A stretch of 5,600 nucleotides of DNA from DATLZC01 sp037444005 (GCA_037444005.1 JBBING010000118.1:1-5600); one strand, 5' to 3'; numbered from the stretch's first letter, positions 1 to 5,600 are shown. Notes: generated from the letters alone by a model not told the origin. Numbers and translations are program-made.

Positions 1-255
1 TGCCGAAGTCGAACCCCTTGGGCCGCCTCGCGCGCGTTTCCCCGCAGAGAAGCGGCCGGCCGCCCGCCACCGAGAGCGAAGCAGCCGCCTCTCGCGACGC
101 CCGCAGCTCCCGCACACGATGACAAGGGAGGCGCCGCTGCCGAACGCCGTCGCGATCGACGTGGTCGCGCGAAGCGCATCCACGACGATGACGACGTCGC
201 CGCCGGGCTCGCGCAGGTGCGGAAGCAACGCGACGTGGAGCTCCAGGCGGTTCAT
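1..255 (-). CDS. comB: ComB-family 2-phosphosulfolactate phosphatase, 5' part only, with an apparent 1-nt frameshift
   Basis: The product resembles the ComB family, Mg-dependent phosphatases that release phosphate from 2-phosphosulfolactate (coenzyme M pathway in methanogens; role unclear in many bacteria). From the ATG at 255-253 the first 47 residues carry the family signature VVDALRATTSIATA at about residues 24-37, followed by a GA pair at 41-42. The rest of the family pattern appears in another frame from base 115 down to base 2: RELRASREAA, then LLCGE, then PKGFDFG, which matches the usual 'LLxGER...GFDxGNSP' stretch. Reading base 115 twice joins the halves with the spacing I expect for the family, so one base seems to be missing. 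The original frame stays open to the window edge but becomes arginine-rich and unlike the family. A Shine-Dalgarno site at 265-271 supports the start. The 3' end lies outside the window. The family call is fairly firm; whether the gene is intact is not. Confidence 0.75.
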   Translation of the reverse strand, partial: MNRLELHVALLPHLREPGGDVVIVVDALRATTSIATAFGSGASLVIVCGSCGRRERRLLRSRWRAAGRFSAGKRARGGPRGSTSA

Positions 256-264
256 GTCGCGACG

Positions 265-271
265 CCCCTCC
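265..271 (-). promoter_or_regulatory. Shine-Dalgarno site of the comB-like gene
   Basis: On the minus strand the bases read GGAGGGG, with 9 nt between the end of this run and the ATG at 255. This fixes the start, which also places the family's N-terminal strand and the VVDALRATTS motif at the usual distance from the N-terminus. Confidence 0.65.
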
Positions 272-289
272 AGCGCGTGTCGTCCGGGC

Positions 290-328
290 GGACAACAGAA
301 AACGGGCGCTTCGTCACGAAGCGCCCGT
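290..328 (-). terminator. Rho-independent terminator of the DUF151 gene
   Basis: Bases 302-314 and 316-328 form a perfect 13-bp inverted repeat (ACGGGCGCTTCGT and its complement) with one base in the centre, so the folded RNA has a stem of about 11-12 bp and a tight loop. On the minus strand it is followed directly by TTTTCTGTTGT. It begins 26 nt after the stop codon of the DUF151 gene. The plus-strand side has no T-tract, so it should act on minus-strand transcription only. Confidence 0.85.
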
Positions 329-354
329 GGACGTCGCACCCACAGCGAACGGAT

Positions 355-903
355 CTACCCCTGCTTGCGCCGGTCAAAGTCATCCAGGTCGAGGCTTTCG
401 ATGAACTCCCGGAACGCGGACATCTTCTCCAGCTCCTCGGGGCTGGGCTTCGTGGTCCGCTCGATGGTGTGCTCCTCGGTGGCCTCGACAGGCTCGCCTT
501 CTTTGTCGAGGAAGACGCCCGCCTTCTCGAGCACGGACTCTTCGGCGTAGATAGGCACCTTTGCGCGAACCGCCAGCGCGATGGCGTCGCTCGGCCGCGA
601 GTCGATCTCGAGCGTCCGCCCGTCCTGCGTGAGCACCACCCGGGCGAAGAAGGTGTCGTTCGAGAGGTCGTTCACCACGATGTACTCGATGGTGGCGCCG
701 AGGGAGTCGATGACGGAGCGCAGGAGGTCGTGGGTCAGGGGACGGGCGACGGCCACATCCTGCAGGCGGACGGCGATGGCGTCGGCCTCGGCGGCGCCGA
801 TCCAGATGGGCAGATAGCGGTCGGCGTTCTTCTCCTTGAGGATCACGACGCGCTGGTAGTTCACCAGGTTGACCCGGATGCTTTCGATCGTCAACTCAAT
901 CAC
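355..903 (-). CDS. Bifunctional nuclease family protein (DUF151/BFN domain)
   Basis: This 182-residue protein belongs to the DUF151 (bifunctional nuclease) family. Plant and some bacterial members are reported to have DNase and RNase activity, but the bacterial role is poorly known. The conserved domain fills about residues 1-132. Visible family motifs are LPIWIG at 31-36 followed by EADAIA at 39-44, RPLTHDLL at 54-61, NDTFFARV at 82-89, EIDSRPSDAIALAVR at 99-113 and VPIY at 116-119. A charged tail follows, roughly 135-182, predicted helical around 154-170 and ending in an acidic LDLDDFD run; it has no motif I recognise. The start is GTG at 903-901, with GAGGTG seven bases upstream, and places the conserved 'IELTIESIRV' strand at residue 2. 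The gene has its own promoter in the gap before it and a strong hairpin terminator after it, so it is probably monocistronic. No signal peptide is seen, so it should be cytoplasmic. The family call is firm; the biochemical activity is untested. Confidence 0.93.
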   Translation of the reverse strand: MIELTIESIRVNLVNYQRVVILKEKNADRYLPIWIGAAEADAIAVRLQDVAVARPLTHDLLRSVIDSLGATIEYIVVNDLSNDTFFARVVLTQDGRTLEIDSRPSDAIALAVRAKVPIYAEESVLEKAGVFLDKEGEPVEATEEHTIERTTKPSPEELEKMSAFREFIESLDLDDFDRRKQG

Positions 904-910
904 GTGCGCT

Positions 911-916
911 CACCTC
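911..916 (-). promoter_or_regulatory. Shine-Dalgarno site of the DUF151 gene
   Basis: The minus strand reads GAGGTG, followed by a 7-nt spacer and the GTG start at 903. The near-ideal spacing decides for this non-ATG start. Confidence 0.8.
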
Positions 917-934
917 GGGTTGCGCTGCTGAGTC

Positions 935-964
935 AGTCTAGCGTTCATCGGAGAAGGGTGTCAA
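935..964 (-). promoter_or_regulatory. Sigma-70-type promoter for the DUF151 gene
   Basis: The minus strand has TTGACA at 964-959 (a perfect consensus -35 box), an 18-nt spacer, and TAGACT at 940-935 (4 of 6 matches to TATAAT). A transcript would start near 928 and give a leader of about 25 nt containing the Shine-Dalgarno site. It lies wholly in the gap after transporter 2, which shows no terminator of its own, so some read-through from the upstream operon is also possible. Confidence 0.7.
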
Positions 965-996
965 TTGCGCGCCTTCCTCAACAGTTCTCCTTCCCG

Positions 997-2391
997 TTAC
1001 ACGACACCGCTGGCATGCGGGCGCCGCTCCACTTGCGCCGAAATCCCGTACTTCCAGTCTACCCACAGACTCAAGCCCGCCACCGCGGCCATGATGACCG
1101 CGATGCCAAGAATCACCGTGCTCACCCCGTAGATGTCGGCCACACCGCCCGCGAGCATGAGGGGGATGATAGACACGCCATTGGCGAGCACCACCTGCGC
1201 AGCGAACACCCGCCCGCGCATCTCCGCGGGAGCGCGCTCGTGCAGGATCGTCTGCGCGGGGGCGTTGACCAGCGCGAAGGAGAAGCCGAGCGGTCCGGAG
1301 AGCAACGTGGTCAGCGCCACGAGGATGGAGAGCCCGCCGAACCGCTGCGCCGTCTCTTCCGCGAACGGATTCAGGTGCTCGGTACGCCGGAGCGCGTCCC
1401 CGATGGTCTCGACCATTCCGAACGCCGCGAGACACACCGCGAGCCCCGTAAGGCCGATGGCCACGGTGCGCACCTTGCCGAAGCGGTTCGCGACCCGGGG
1501 TAGGAACCGGAAGCCCAGGAGCGCCCCGAAGGCTACAGGCGCGAACACGCTGACGGCACGGTCGGGCGCGATCCGCAGGATCGCCTGCATGTACCGGGGG
1601 ACGAGCACCGCGAACAGCAGGACCAGCGTGCTCGCCAGCGTCACGTGCAGCATCGCGAGGTTGGTCGTGGGGTCGTTGCGGATGCTCCGCAGGGCCGTCC
1701 AGTACTCCGACGCCGCGAGCCGGAAATCTTCGAGCGTCGGCAACTGACGCTCGGGCCGCCCGTCGTCGTGCTCCACCGTCGGCAGCATCCTCGCGAGCGC
1801 CGACGCCGCGAGCAGCAACACGATGCAGATGACGAACAGCACTTCGGGGCCGAACGTGGCCAGCACGATGGGGGACAGCACGATCATCCCGGCGAGCTGG
1901 CAGATGGTCACCGTCATGCTGTAGGTGCTGTTGGCGGCGATGAGGTCCTCGCGCGACACGAGGAAGGGGATGGTCACCGTGTTCGCGGTATTGAAGAACT
2001 GCCCGGCCGTGGCGAAGACCAGGTTGATGCCGATGAGGCCCCACGCGTGGTCGACGCTGAGCAGAAAGCCGACGGTGGCAAGCGCCCGGATGAGGTTCGT
2101 GATGATGAGGAGGCGCCGCTTGCTCCAGAGGTCCACGAGCACGCCCGAGAACACGCCGGCGATGAACGTGGGCACCACGTACGAGAGCACCAGCACGCTC
2201 GTAAACGTCGACGTCTTCGTCAGGTCGGTCACGACCACGAGGAGGCCGAACAGGAGGGCGTTCTGCGCTGTCTGCCCGAGGAGCTGAACGAGGAACAGGA
2301 TGAAGAAGCCTCGGTTCCGCAGAACCGACGTCGGTCTCCGGGGAGGCGCCGCGCCCGGCGCATACCGCACGCCCGAGGCTCGCGACGTCAC
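997..2391 (-). CDS. MFS transporter 2 (MFS_3-like, probable exporter)
   Basis: This is a 464-residue major facilitator superfamily membrane protein, about the family's usual length. Roughly 12 hydrophobic segments can be placed: about 28-54, 63-85, 92-112, 115-135, 157-180, 181-200, 246-265, 278-298, 307-327, 352-375, 396-418 and 422-443, with a charged central loop at about 201-245. Between segments 2 and 3 is the MFS motif A-like loop GVLVDLWSKRR at 83-93, and between segments 10 and 11 is ERAPAEMRGRVFAAQ at 385-399, typical of the MFS_3 (enterobactin-exporter-like) group. Such proteins usually use the proton gradient to export small molecules, but the substrate cannot be read from the sequence. 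The GTG start at 2391 overlaps the TGA of transporter 1 (GTGA), with a modest GAGG site seven bases upstream. The protein is clearly related to transporter 1 along its length. It ends the long operon; a new promoter follows. Confidence 0.9.
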   Translation of the reverse strand: MTSRASGVRYAPGAAPPRRPTSVLRNRGFFILFLVQLLGQTAQNALLFGLLVVVTDLTKTSTFTSVLVLSYVVPTFIAGVFSGVLVDLWSKRRLLIITNLIRALATVGFLLSVDHAWGLIGINLVFATAGQFFNTANTVTIPFLVSREDLIAANSTYSMTVTICQLAGMIVLSPIVLATFGPEVLFVICIVLLLAASALARMLPTVEHDDGRPERQLPTLEDFRLAASEYWTALRSIRNDPTTNLAMLHVTLASTLVLLFAVLVPRYMQAILRIAPDRAVSVFAPVAFGALLGFRFLPRVANRFGKVRTVAIGLTGLAVCLAAFGMVETIGDALRRTEHLNPFAEETAQRFGGLSILVALTTLLSGPLGFSFALVNAPAQTILHERAPAEMRGRVFAAQVVLANGVSIIPLMLAGGVADIYGVSTVILGIAVIMAAVAGLSLWVDWKYGISAQVERRPHASGVV

Positions 2392-3704
2392 GGCGGCGCC
2401 TCGCTGTATCGGCTGCGGAGCCAGTACCAGACCGCCGCCACGCCCACGACGACGCCGACGGCGACGAAGATGCGGTCCGCGCCCAGCACCTGCGCGACGG
2501 CGCCGGTCAAGAGGATCGGCGCGATCGACGCGAGGTTGCTCAACACGGCCTGAGCGGCGAACACCCGGCCCTGCATCTCCACCGGGATCCGTTCATTCAC
2601 GATCGACCGCGCGGCGATGTTGATGAGCGTGTAGGCGCCGGCCAAGAGCACCGCGAACACCGCGGTGACCAGCAGGCGCGCGCCGGTCGCATTCAACCCC
2701 AACAGGTCTTCGAACGCGGCCCCGACCGGCTTCACCATTCCGATGACGACCATCCCGAGCACGAGCACGCCGAAGGAGAGCGCCACGATCTGCGCCTTCG
2801 ACAGGAAGCGCTCCAGCCCTGGCGCCAGGCGCATCCCCCCGAGAATGCCCAGCGCCGCGGGCGACAGGACGAAGATGGCCCACTGGGGCGCGACGTGCAA
2901 AACGCCGTCGACGTACCGAGGCGCCAGGCTGACCGTGACCAGCGCCGTCACGCTCGCCAGCGTAACGATAATGACGCTCATATACGACGGCGTGTCCTTC
3001 GAGAGCGTGCGCCAGGCGCGCGCGAACTGCTCCCGAACTTCGCGCACGGTCACCCGCCGAATCCCCCGAGCGCTCTCGAACCCGAACCCGAGCGTCGTGC
3101 CGAAGAACACCGCTCCCACGAAGAACAGCACGGCCGCGACGAGAAACAGGGGCGGCACGAAGAGCGCGAGGAACAGCGGCGCCAGCACCGCCATCCCCGC
3201 CACCTGCGAGATCAGGGAGCCGAGGTTGTTGGCGGCGTTCGCCGCCGTCAGGTCTTGTCTCGGCACCACCGAGGGAAGCGCCGCGCCCTCCGCCGGCGAG
3301 ATGAACTGCGACGCCAGCGCCAGGAGCAGGCCCATGCCGTAGAGCGTCCACACGCTCTCGTAGGACCCGATGAGCAGGAACGCCAGCACGCCTCGCGCCA
3401 GATTGCCCCCGAACAGCACCAGCCCCTTCGGGACTCGGTCGGCGAGCACACCGCTGAAGGACCCGAGCAGGGCCGACGGCAGGATGTACGACACCACGAA
3501 GAGACTCGAGTGGATGGCCGAGCCGGTCTCGCGCACGACCAGAATGAGCAGCGCATACAGCACGGCGTTGGCCGCGGTGTGCGACGTAAGCCGGCCGAGC
3601 CAGAAGCGAAGATAGGTATCGCGCTCGAACAGATACGCCCCGCCGGCGAGCGACGAGAGGCGCGTCACCAACGAACGGGCGTCGATCGCCACAGTCTGGC
3701 CCAT
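2388..3704 (-). CDS. MFS transporter 1 (MFS_3-like, probable exporter)
   Basis: This 438-residue major facilitator protein has about 12 predicted membrane segments and a charged middle loop at about 208-240. The motif A-like loop is GVLADRVPKG at 85-94. The stretch PAEGAALPSVVPRQDLTAANA at about 137-157 and ERIPVEMQGRVFAAQ at 371-385 are hallmarks of the MFS_3 group, which includes siderophore and drug exporters; the substrate is unknown. I take ATG at 3704 as the start. It lies 4 nt after the stop of the DUF951 gene and gives a normal short N-terminus before the first membrane segment. An in-frame ATG at 3761 would add 19 residues without family resemblance and lies inside the DUF951 gene. 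No good Shine-Dalgarno site precedes 3704, so initiation probably depends on ribosomes finishing the DUF951 gene. The TGA overlaps the GTG start of transporter 2. Family call firm, start moderately sure. Confidence 0.88.
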   Translation of the reverse strand: MGQTVAIDARSLVTRLSSLAGGAYLFERDTYLRFWLGRLTSHTAANAVLYALLILVVRETGSAIHSSLFVVSYILPSALLGSFSGVLADRVPKGLVLFGGNLARGVLAFLLIGSYESVWTLYGMGLLLALASQFISPAEGAALPSVVPRQDLTAANAANNLGSLISQVAGMAVLAPLFLALFVPPLFLVAAVLFFVGAVFFGTTLGFGFESARGIRRVTVREVREQFARAWRTLSKDTPSYMSVIIVTLASVTALVTVSLAPRYVDGVLHVAPQWAIFVLSPAALGILGGMRLAPGLERFLSKAQIVALSFGVLVLGMVVIGMVKPVGAAFEDLLGLNATGARLLVTAVFAVLLAGAYTLINIAARSIVNERIPVEMQGRVFAAQAVLSNLASIAPILLTGAVAQVLGADRIFVAVGVVVGVAAVWYWLRSRYSEAPP

Positions 3705-3708
3705 CGCT

Positions 3709-3945
3709 TCAGTCGCGCTCGAACAGGAGGCGCACCTTGGCCTCGTCCGGCTCAGGACCACGCTCGACGAACGCCTTGAGCCGCTTCTCGAGGGTCACCC
3801 GGTCCAGGAGAACGCGCCGCCCGCACGTGCGGCATCGCAGGCCGATGTCCGCCCCCAGCCGCACCACCTCCCACTCGAAGCCGCCGCACGGGTGCGGCTT
3901 TCGCAGGCGTACGATATCGCCCATGCGGAAATCGATCACCGTCAC
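3709..3945 (-). CDS. DUF951 family small protein, probable zinc-binding
   Basis: This is a 78-residue protein of the DUF951 family, small cytoplasmic proteins of unknown function known mainly from Firmicutes and related groups. The family core is easy to see: MGDIVRLRKPHPCGG at 8-22, then EWEVVRLGADIGLRCRTCGRRVLLDR at 24-49 (this span is named by its ends), and an EKR motif at 53-55. His18, Cys20, Cys38 and Cys41 (HPC and CxxC) could form a four-ligand zinc site; this is an inference. About 18 charged residues after position 60 go beyond the usual family core. The start is GTG at 3945, overlapping the pyrF stop as GTGA, with the perfect site GGAGGTGA seven bases upstream. A later in-frame ATG at 3924 would start just at the core but lacks such a site. 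The gene is coupled to pyrF before it and transporter 1 after it. The family call is confident; the function is not known. Confidence 0.88.
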   Translation of the reverse strand: MTVIDFRMGDIVRLRKPHPCGGFEWEVVRLGADIGLRCRTCGRRVLLDRVTLEKRLKAFVERGPEPDEAKVRLLFERD

Positions 3946-4763
3946 GAGCGCGTCACCTCCGAGCCCAGAGCGGCGTCGATCTCCGCTTTCAACCGGAGGG
4001 CGGCCTCGCGCACGGCGTCCGCGAAGCGCGGTCCCGACCCCGCGTAGATGACGGAGCGCGAGGCGCTGACGATGAGGCCGCGCCCGCGGGCATCGGCCCC
4101 CGCGCGAATCGCGGCCCGGACGTCGCCGCCTTGCGCCCCCACTCCGGGTACGAGGAACGGCGTCTCGGGGCACAGCGCCCGCAACCGGGAGAGCTCTTCG
4201 GGATACGTCGCGCCCGCGACGAGGCCGACGTTCCCGTGACGGTCCCACGTCCGGGCCGTCAACGCCACCACCTCGTACAGCGGCCTCGTGCCGTCGGGGG
4301 TCTCGACGAGCATGTCCTGCAGGTCGCGCGCCCCCGGATTGGAGGTGCGGCAGACGATGAAGGCACCTCTGTCCGGCCGCTCGAGAAAGGGCTCCAGGCT
4401 GTCGGCCCCGAGGTACGCGTTCACCGTGACCGCGTCCGCGCCTACCGCGTCGAACAGCGCCTCGGCGTACGCCCGTGCGGTGTGGCCTACGTCGCCGCGC
4501 TTCGCGTCCACGATCGCGATCACGCCGTCGGGCACCGCGTCGACGGTGGCCTTCAGCGCGTCGAACCCCGATCGACCCAGGCGCTCGTAGAACGCGATGT
4601 TGGGTTTGTACGCGCACACGAGGCCCGCGGTGGCCTCGATCACCGCGCGGTTGAACGCCACGACGTCGTCGACGGGCATGCGGTCCGGCTCCGGGTCGAG
4701 TCCCACACAGAGAAGGCTGCCGGAGCGCTCCCACGCGGCCTCGAGCCGTTCCCGGAAGGTCAT
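3942..4763 (-). CDS. pyrF: Orotidine 5'-phosphate decarboxylase (OMP decarboxylase, type 2)
   Basis: PyrF decarboxylates orotidine 5'-monophosphate to UMP, the last step of de novo pyrimidine synthesis, in the cytoplasm. The 273-residue length fits the longer, type 2 bacterial form rather than the roughly 230-residue form. Visible motifs are LCVGLDPEPDRMP at 18-30 (substrate-binding Asp23), YKPN at 52-55 (Lys53), the catalytic DAKRGD at 86-91 with its Asp/Lys/Asp array, TVNAYLGADSLEPF at 113-126, SNPGA at 141-145, and the phosphate-binding PGVGAQGGD at 206-214. No key residue is missing. The ATG at 4763 overlaps the murI stop as ATGA and has GAGGAG five bases upstream at 4769-4774; the open frame upstream of it lies inside murI and has no family resemblance. 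The TGA overlaps the GTG of the DUF951 gene. The pairing with murI suggests a general growth operon rather than a dedicated pyrimidine operon, since no other pyr gene is in view. Confidence 0.97.
   Translation of the reverse strand: MTFRERLEAAWERSGSLLCVGLDPEPDRMPVDDVVAFNRAVIEATAGLVCAYKPNIAFYERLGRSGFDALKATVDAVPDGVIAIVDAKRGDVGHTARAYAEALFDAVGADAVTVNAYLGADSLEPFLERPDRGAFIVCRTSNPGARDLQDMLVETPDGTRPLYEVVALTARTWDRHGNVGLVAGATYPEELSRLRALCPETPFLVPGVGAQGGDVRAAIRAGADARGRGLIVSASRSVIYAGSGPRFADAVREAALRLKAEIDAALGSEVTRS
3953..3960 (-). promoter_or_regulatory. Shine-Dalgarno site of the DUF951 gene
   Basis: The minus strand reads GGAGGTGA, the full anti-16S complement, 7 nt before the GTG at 3945 and inside the last codons of pyrF. 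It settles the GTG start over the downstream ATG at 3924 and suggests the small protein is made in good amounts. Confidence 0.8.
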
Positions 4764-5542
4764 GGCTGCTCCTCGGGCAACGGCAGGACCTGGCGCAGGC
4801 GCTCCCGCAGCCGCGCGAAGGCCTCGGGGTCGCCGGACGTCAGATAGGTCACGCGGCCGATCCGGTCGGACGGCGCGAACAGGCCACGCTCCTCCAGGAC
4901 CTCTCGCACGCGGCGCGCGACCGGCTCGGCGGTGTCGATGACCTCGACGCCGGGCCCGACGATACGCTGGATCGCCGGCTTGAGGAAGAAGTAGTGGGTG
5001 CACCCCAGCGCCAGGGCGTCGACCGGTTCCCGCAAGACTGGGGCGAGCGTGGCGCGGAGCGCCTCCGTCGGTTCGAGGTCGCCGCGCTCGACCGCCTCCG
5101 CCAGTCCGGCGCCCGCGAGCGCGATCACAGAGGCGCCGTTCGCGTAGCGTTCGACCAGCGTCGCGAGACGCGCCCCCTCCACCGTGCCGGCTGTCGCCAG
5201 CACAGCGATCCGCCCTGTGCGGGTATGCGCCGCCGCAGGCTTGACCGCCGGTTCCATCGCCACAAAGGGTACCGGATAGCGGGCCCGGAGGTGTTCCGCG
5301 GCCGCCGACGTCGCGGTGTTACACGCGATAACCACGAGCTTCGCCCCGCGTTCCAACAGCCGTTCCGTCGCGGCCTCCGCCAACGCCCGCACCTCCGCCT
5401 CTGGCCGGTCGCCGTACGGGAAGTGGGCGCTGTCCGCGAAATAGACCAGGTCCTCCGAAGGAAGCAGGCGGCGAATCTCGGCGAGAACAGTCAGCCCGCC
5501 GACTCCCGAATCGAAGATTCCGATGGGGCGGGGGTCGGACAT
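4760..5542 (-). CDS. murI: Glutamate racemase
   Basis: MurI interconverts L- and D-glutamate, supplying the D-glutamate that MurD adds to the peptidoglycan stem peptide; it acts in the cytoplasm without cofactor, using two cysteines. The 260-residue length is normal. Both halves of the Asp/Glu racemase fold carry their signatures: FDSGVGGLTVL at 10-20 (Asp11, Ser12), PYG at 42-44, ACNTATSA at 73-80 with catalytic Cys74, and LGCTHYFFL at 179-187 with catalytic Cys181 and His183. The ATG at 5542 has AGGAG five bases upstream and puts the IGIFDSGVGG strand at residue 7, as usual. The gene appears to be first in its operon, with a promoter-like pair just upstream; the stop overlaps the pyrF start. 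Its presence implies a peptidoglycan-making organism. All expected catalytic residues are intact. Confidence 0.97.
   Translation of the reverse strand: MSDPRPIGIFDSGVGGLTVLAEIRRLLPSEDLVYFADSAHFPYGDRPEAEVRALAEAATERLLERGAKLVVIACNTATSAAAEHLRARYPVPFVAMEPAVKPAAAHTRTGRIAVLATAGTVEGARLATLVERYANGASVIALAGAGLAEAVERGDLEPTEALRATLAPVLREPVDALALGCTHYFFLKPAIQRIVGPGVEVIDTAEPVARRVREVLEERGLFAPSDRIGRVTYLTSGDPEAFARLRERLRQVLPLPEEQP
4769..4774 (-). promoter_or_regulatory. Shine-Dalgarno site of pyrF
   Basis: The minus strand reads GAGGAG, 5 nt before the ATG at 4763 and inside the last codons of murI. It supports this ATG as the start and allows both independent and coupled initiation. Confidence 0.7.
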
Positions 5543-5547
5543 GCGGA

Positions 5548-5552
5548 CTCCT
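5548..5552 (-). promoter_or_regulatory. Shine-Dalgarno site of murI
   Basis: The minus strand reads AGGAG, 5 nt before the ATG at 5542. With the proposed promoter, it would sit at or very near the 5' end of the transcript. Confidence 0.65.
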
Positions 5553-5558
5553 GCGCCG

Positions 5559-5588
5559 ATACTAGGCGGCGCAGCGAGGGCGCGTCAA
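5559..5588 (-). promoter_or_regulatory. Putative sigma-70-type promoter of the murI operon
   Basis: The minus strand has TTGACG at 5588-5583 (5 of 6 matches to the -35 consensus), an 18-nt spacer and TAGTAT at 5564-5559 (4 of 6 matches to the -10 consensus). It has the same spacer and a similar -10 box to the promoter before the DUF151 gene. The predicted start near 5552 leaves only about 10 nt of leader. If the mRNA in fact begins further upstream, outside the window, this would be a secondary promoter. Confidence 0.55.
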
Positions 5589-5600
5589 GGCGTATACCGC

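Noticed and set aside
52..63. 12-bp palindrome GCGGCCGGCCGC
   Set aside because: It falls inside the comB coding sequence over Gly-Arg-Pro codons and is expected by chance at this GC content; no flanking partner or repeat copy was seen.
105..125. Programmed -1 frameshift in the comB-like gene
   Set aside because: There is no X XXY YYZ slippery sequence at the frame switch and no evident reason for recoding in this family; a missing base is simpler.
217..1503. Long plus-strand open frame (428 codons) opposite the DUF151 gene and transporter 2
   Set aside because: It crosses two well-supported minus-strand genes, its product is rich in Arg, His, Asp and Gly in a way typical of reading GC-rich genes antisense, and it shows no recognisable domain.
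1645..2553. Plus-strand open frame of 302 codons opposite both transporters
   Set aside because: Its product is a run of charged residues (His, Glu, Asp, Arg) produced by reading membrane-segment codons backwards; no family match and no ribosome site that I could see.
2388..3761. Longer transporter 1 starting at the ATG at 3761
   Set aside because: The added 19 residues lie within the DUF951 gene and do not look like an MFS N-terminus; the ATG at 3704 fits the operon spacing better.
2895..3779. Plus-strand open frame of 294 codons opposite transporter 1
   Set aside because: Same antisense character, with a highly charged product and no domain.
3942..5003. Longer pyrF reading starting upstream at 5003
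   Set aside because: The extra 80 residues overlap murI in another frame and do not resemble OMP decarboxylase; the ATG at 4763 has a good ribosome site and the family's normal N-terminus.
1..5600. RNA genes, CRISPR arrays, insertion sequences or attachment sites
   Set aside because: No tRNA-like cloverleaf, regularly spaced repeats, transposase motifs or flanking direct repeats were found on reading either strand, and genes fill almost all of the window.

Overview
The window is GC-rich, gene-dense bacterial DNA. All supported genes lie on the minus strand, so transcription runs from base 5600 towards base 1. In order of transcription they are glutamate racemase (murI), orotidine 5'-phosphate decarboxylase (pyrF), a small DUF951 protein, two consecutive major facilitator superfamily transporters, a bifunctional-nuclease-family protein (DUF151), and the 5' part of a ComB-family phosphatase gene that runs off the window. 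High GC, GTG starts in three of the six genes whose start is assigned without a frame problem, strong Shine-Dalgarno sites, a DUF951 protein, and a DUF151 protein close to what I recall from Chloroflexota together suggest a high-GC Chloroflexota member. That placement is an inference with modest confidence.

The block from 5542 to 997 looks like one transcription unit. A promoter-like pair (TTGACG, 18 nt, TAGTAT) precedes murI. murI and pyrF overlap by ATGA, pyrF and the DUF951 gene by GTGA, and the two transporters by GTGA. The DUF951 gene and the first transporter are separated by only 4 nt. This is the layout expected for translational coupling. The operon joins D-glutamate supply for peptidoglycan, the last step of UMP synthesis, an uncharacterised probable zinc-binding protein, and a pair of related exporter-like transporters. 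Nothing in the sequence gives the transporters' substrate.

A 97-nt gap between transporter 2 and the DUF151 gene contains the best promoter of the window (TTGACA, 18 nt, TAGACT) and a strong ribosome site, so the DUF151 gene probably forms its own unit. That unit ends in a 13-bp hairpin followed by a T-rich tract at about 290-328. Just beyond the terminator starts the comB-like gene. Its family motifs are split between two reading frames, as if one base were missing near position 115.

No RNA genes, mobile elements, CRISPR arrays or long repeats were seen, and no gene-free stretch exceeds 300 bases. The long plus-strand open frames are shadows of the minus-strand genes. I do not see a clear undescribed system. 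The points worth a second look are the comB frameshift, the coupled transporter pair, and the position of DUF951 in this operon.
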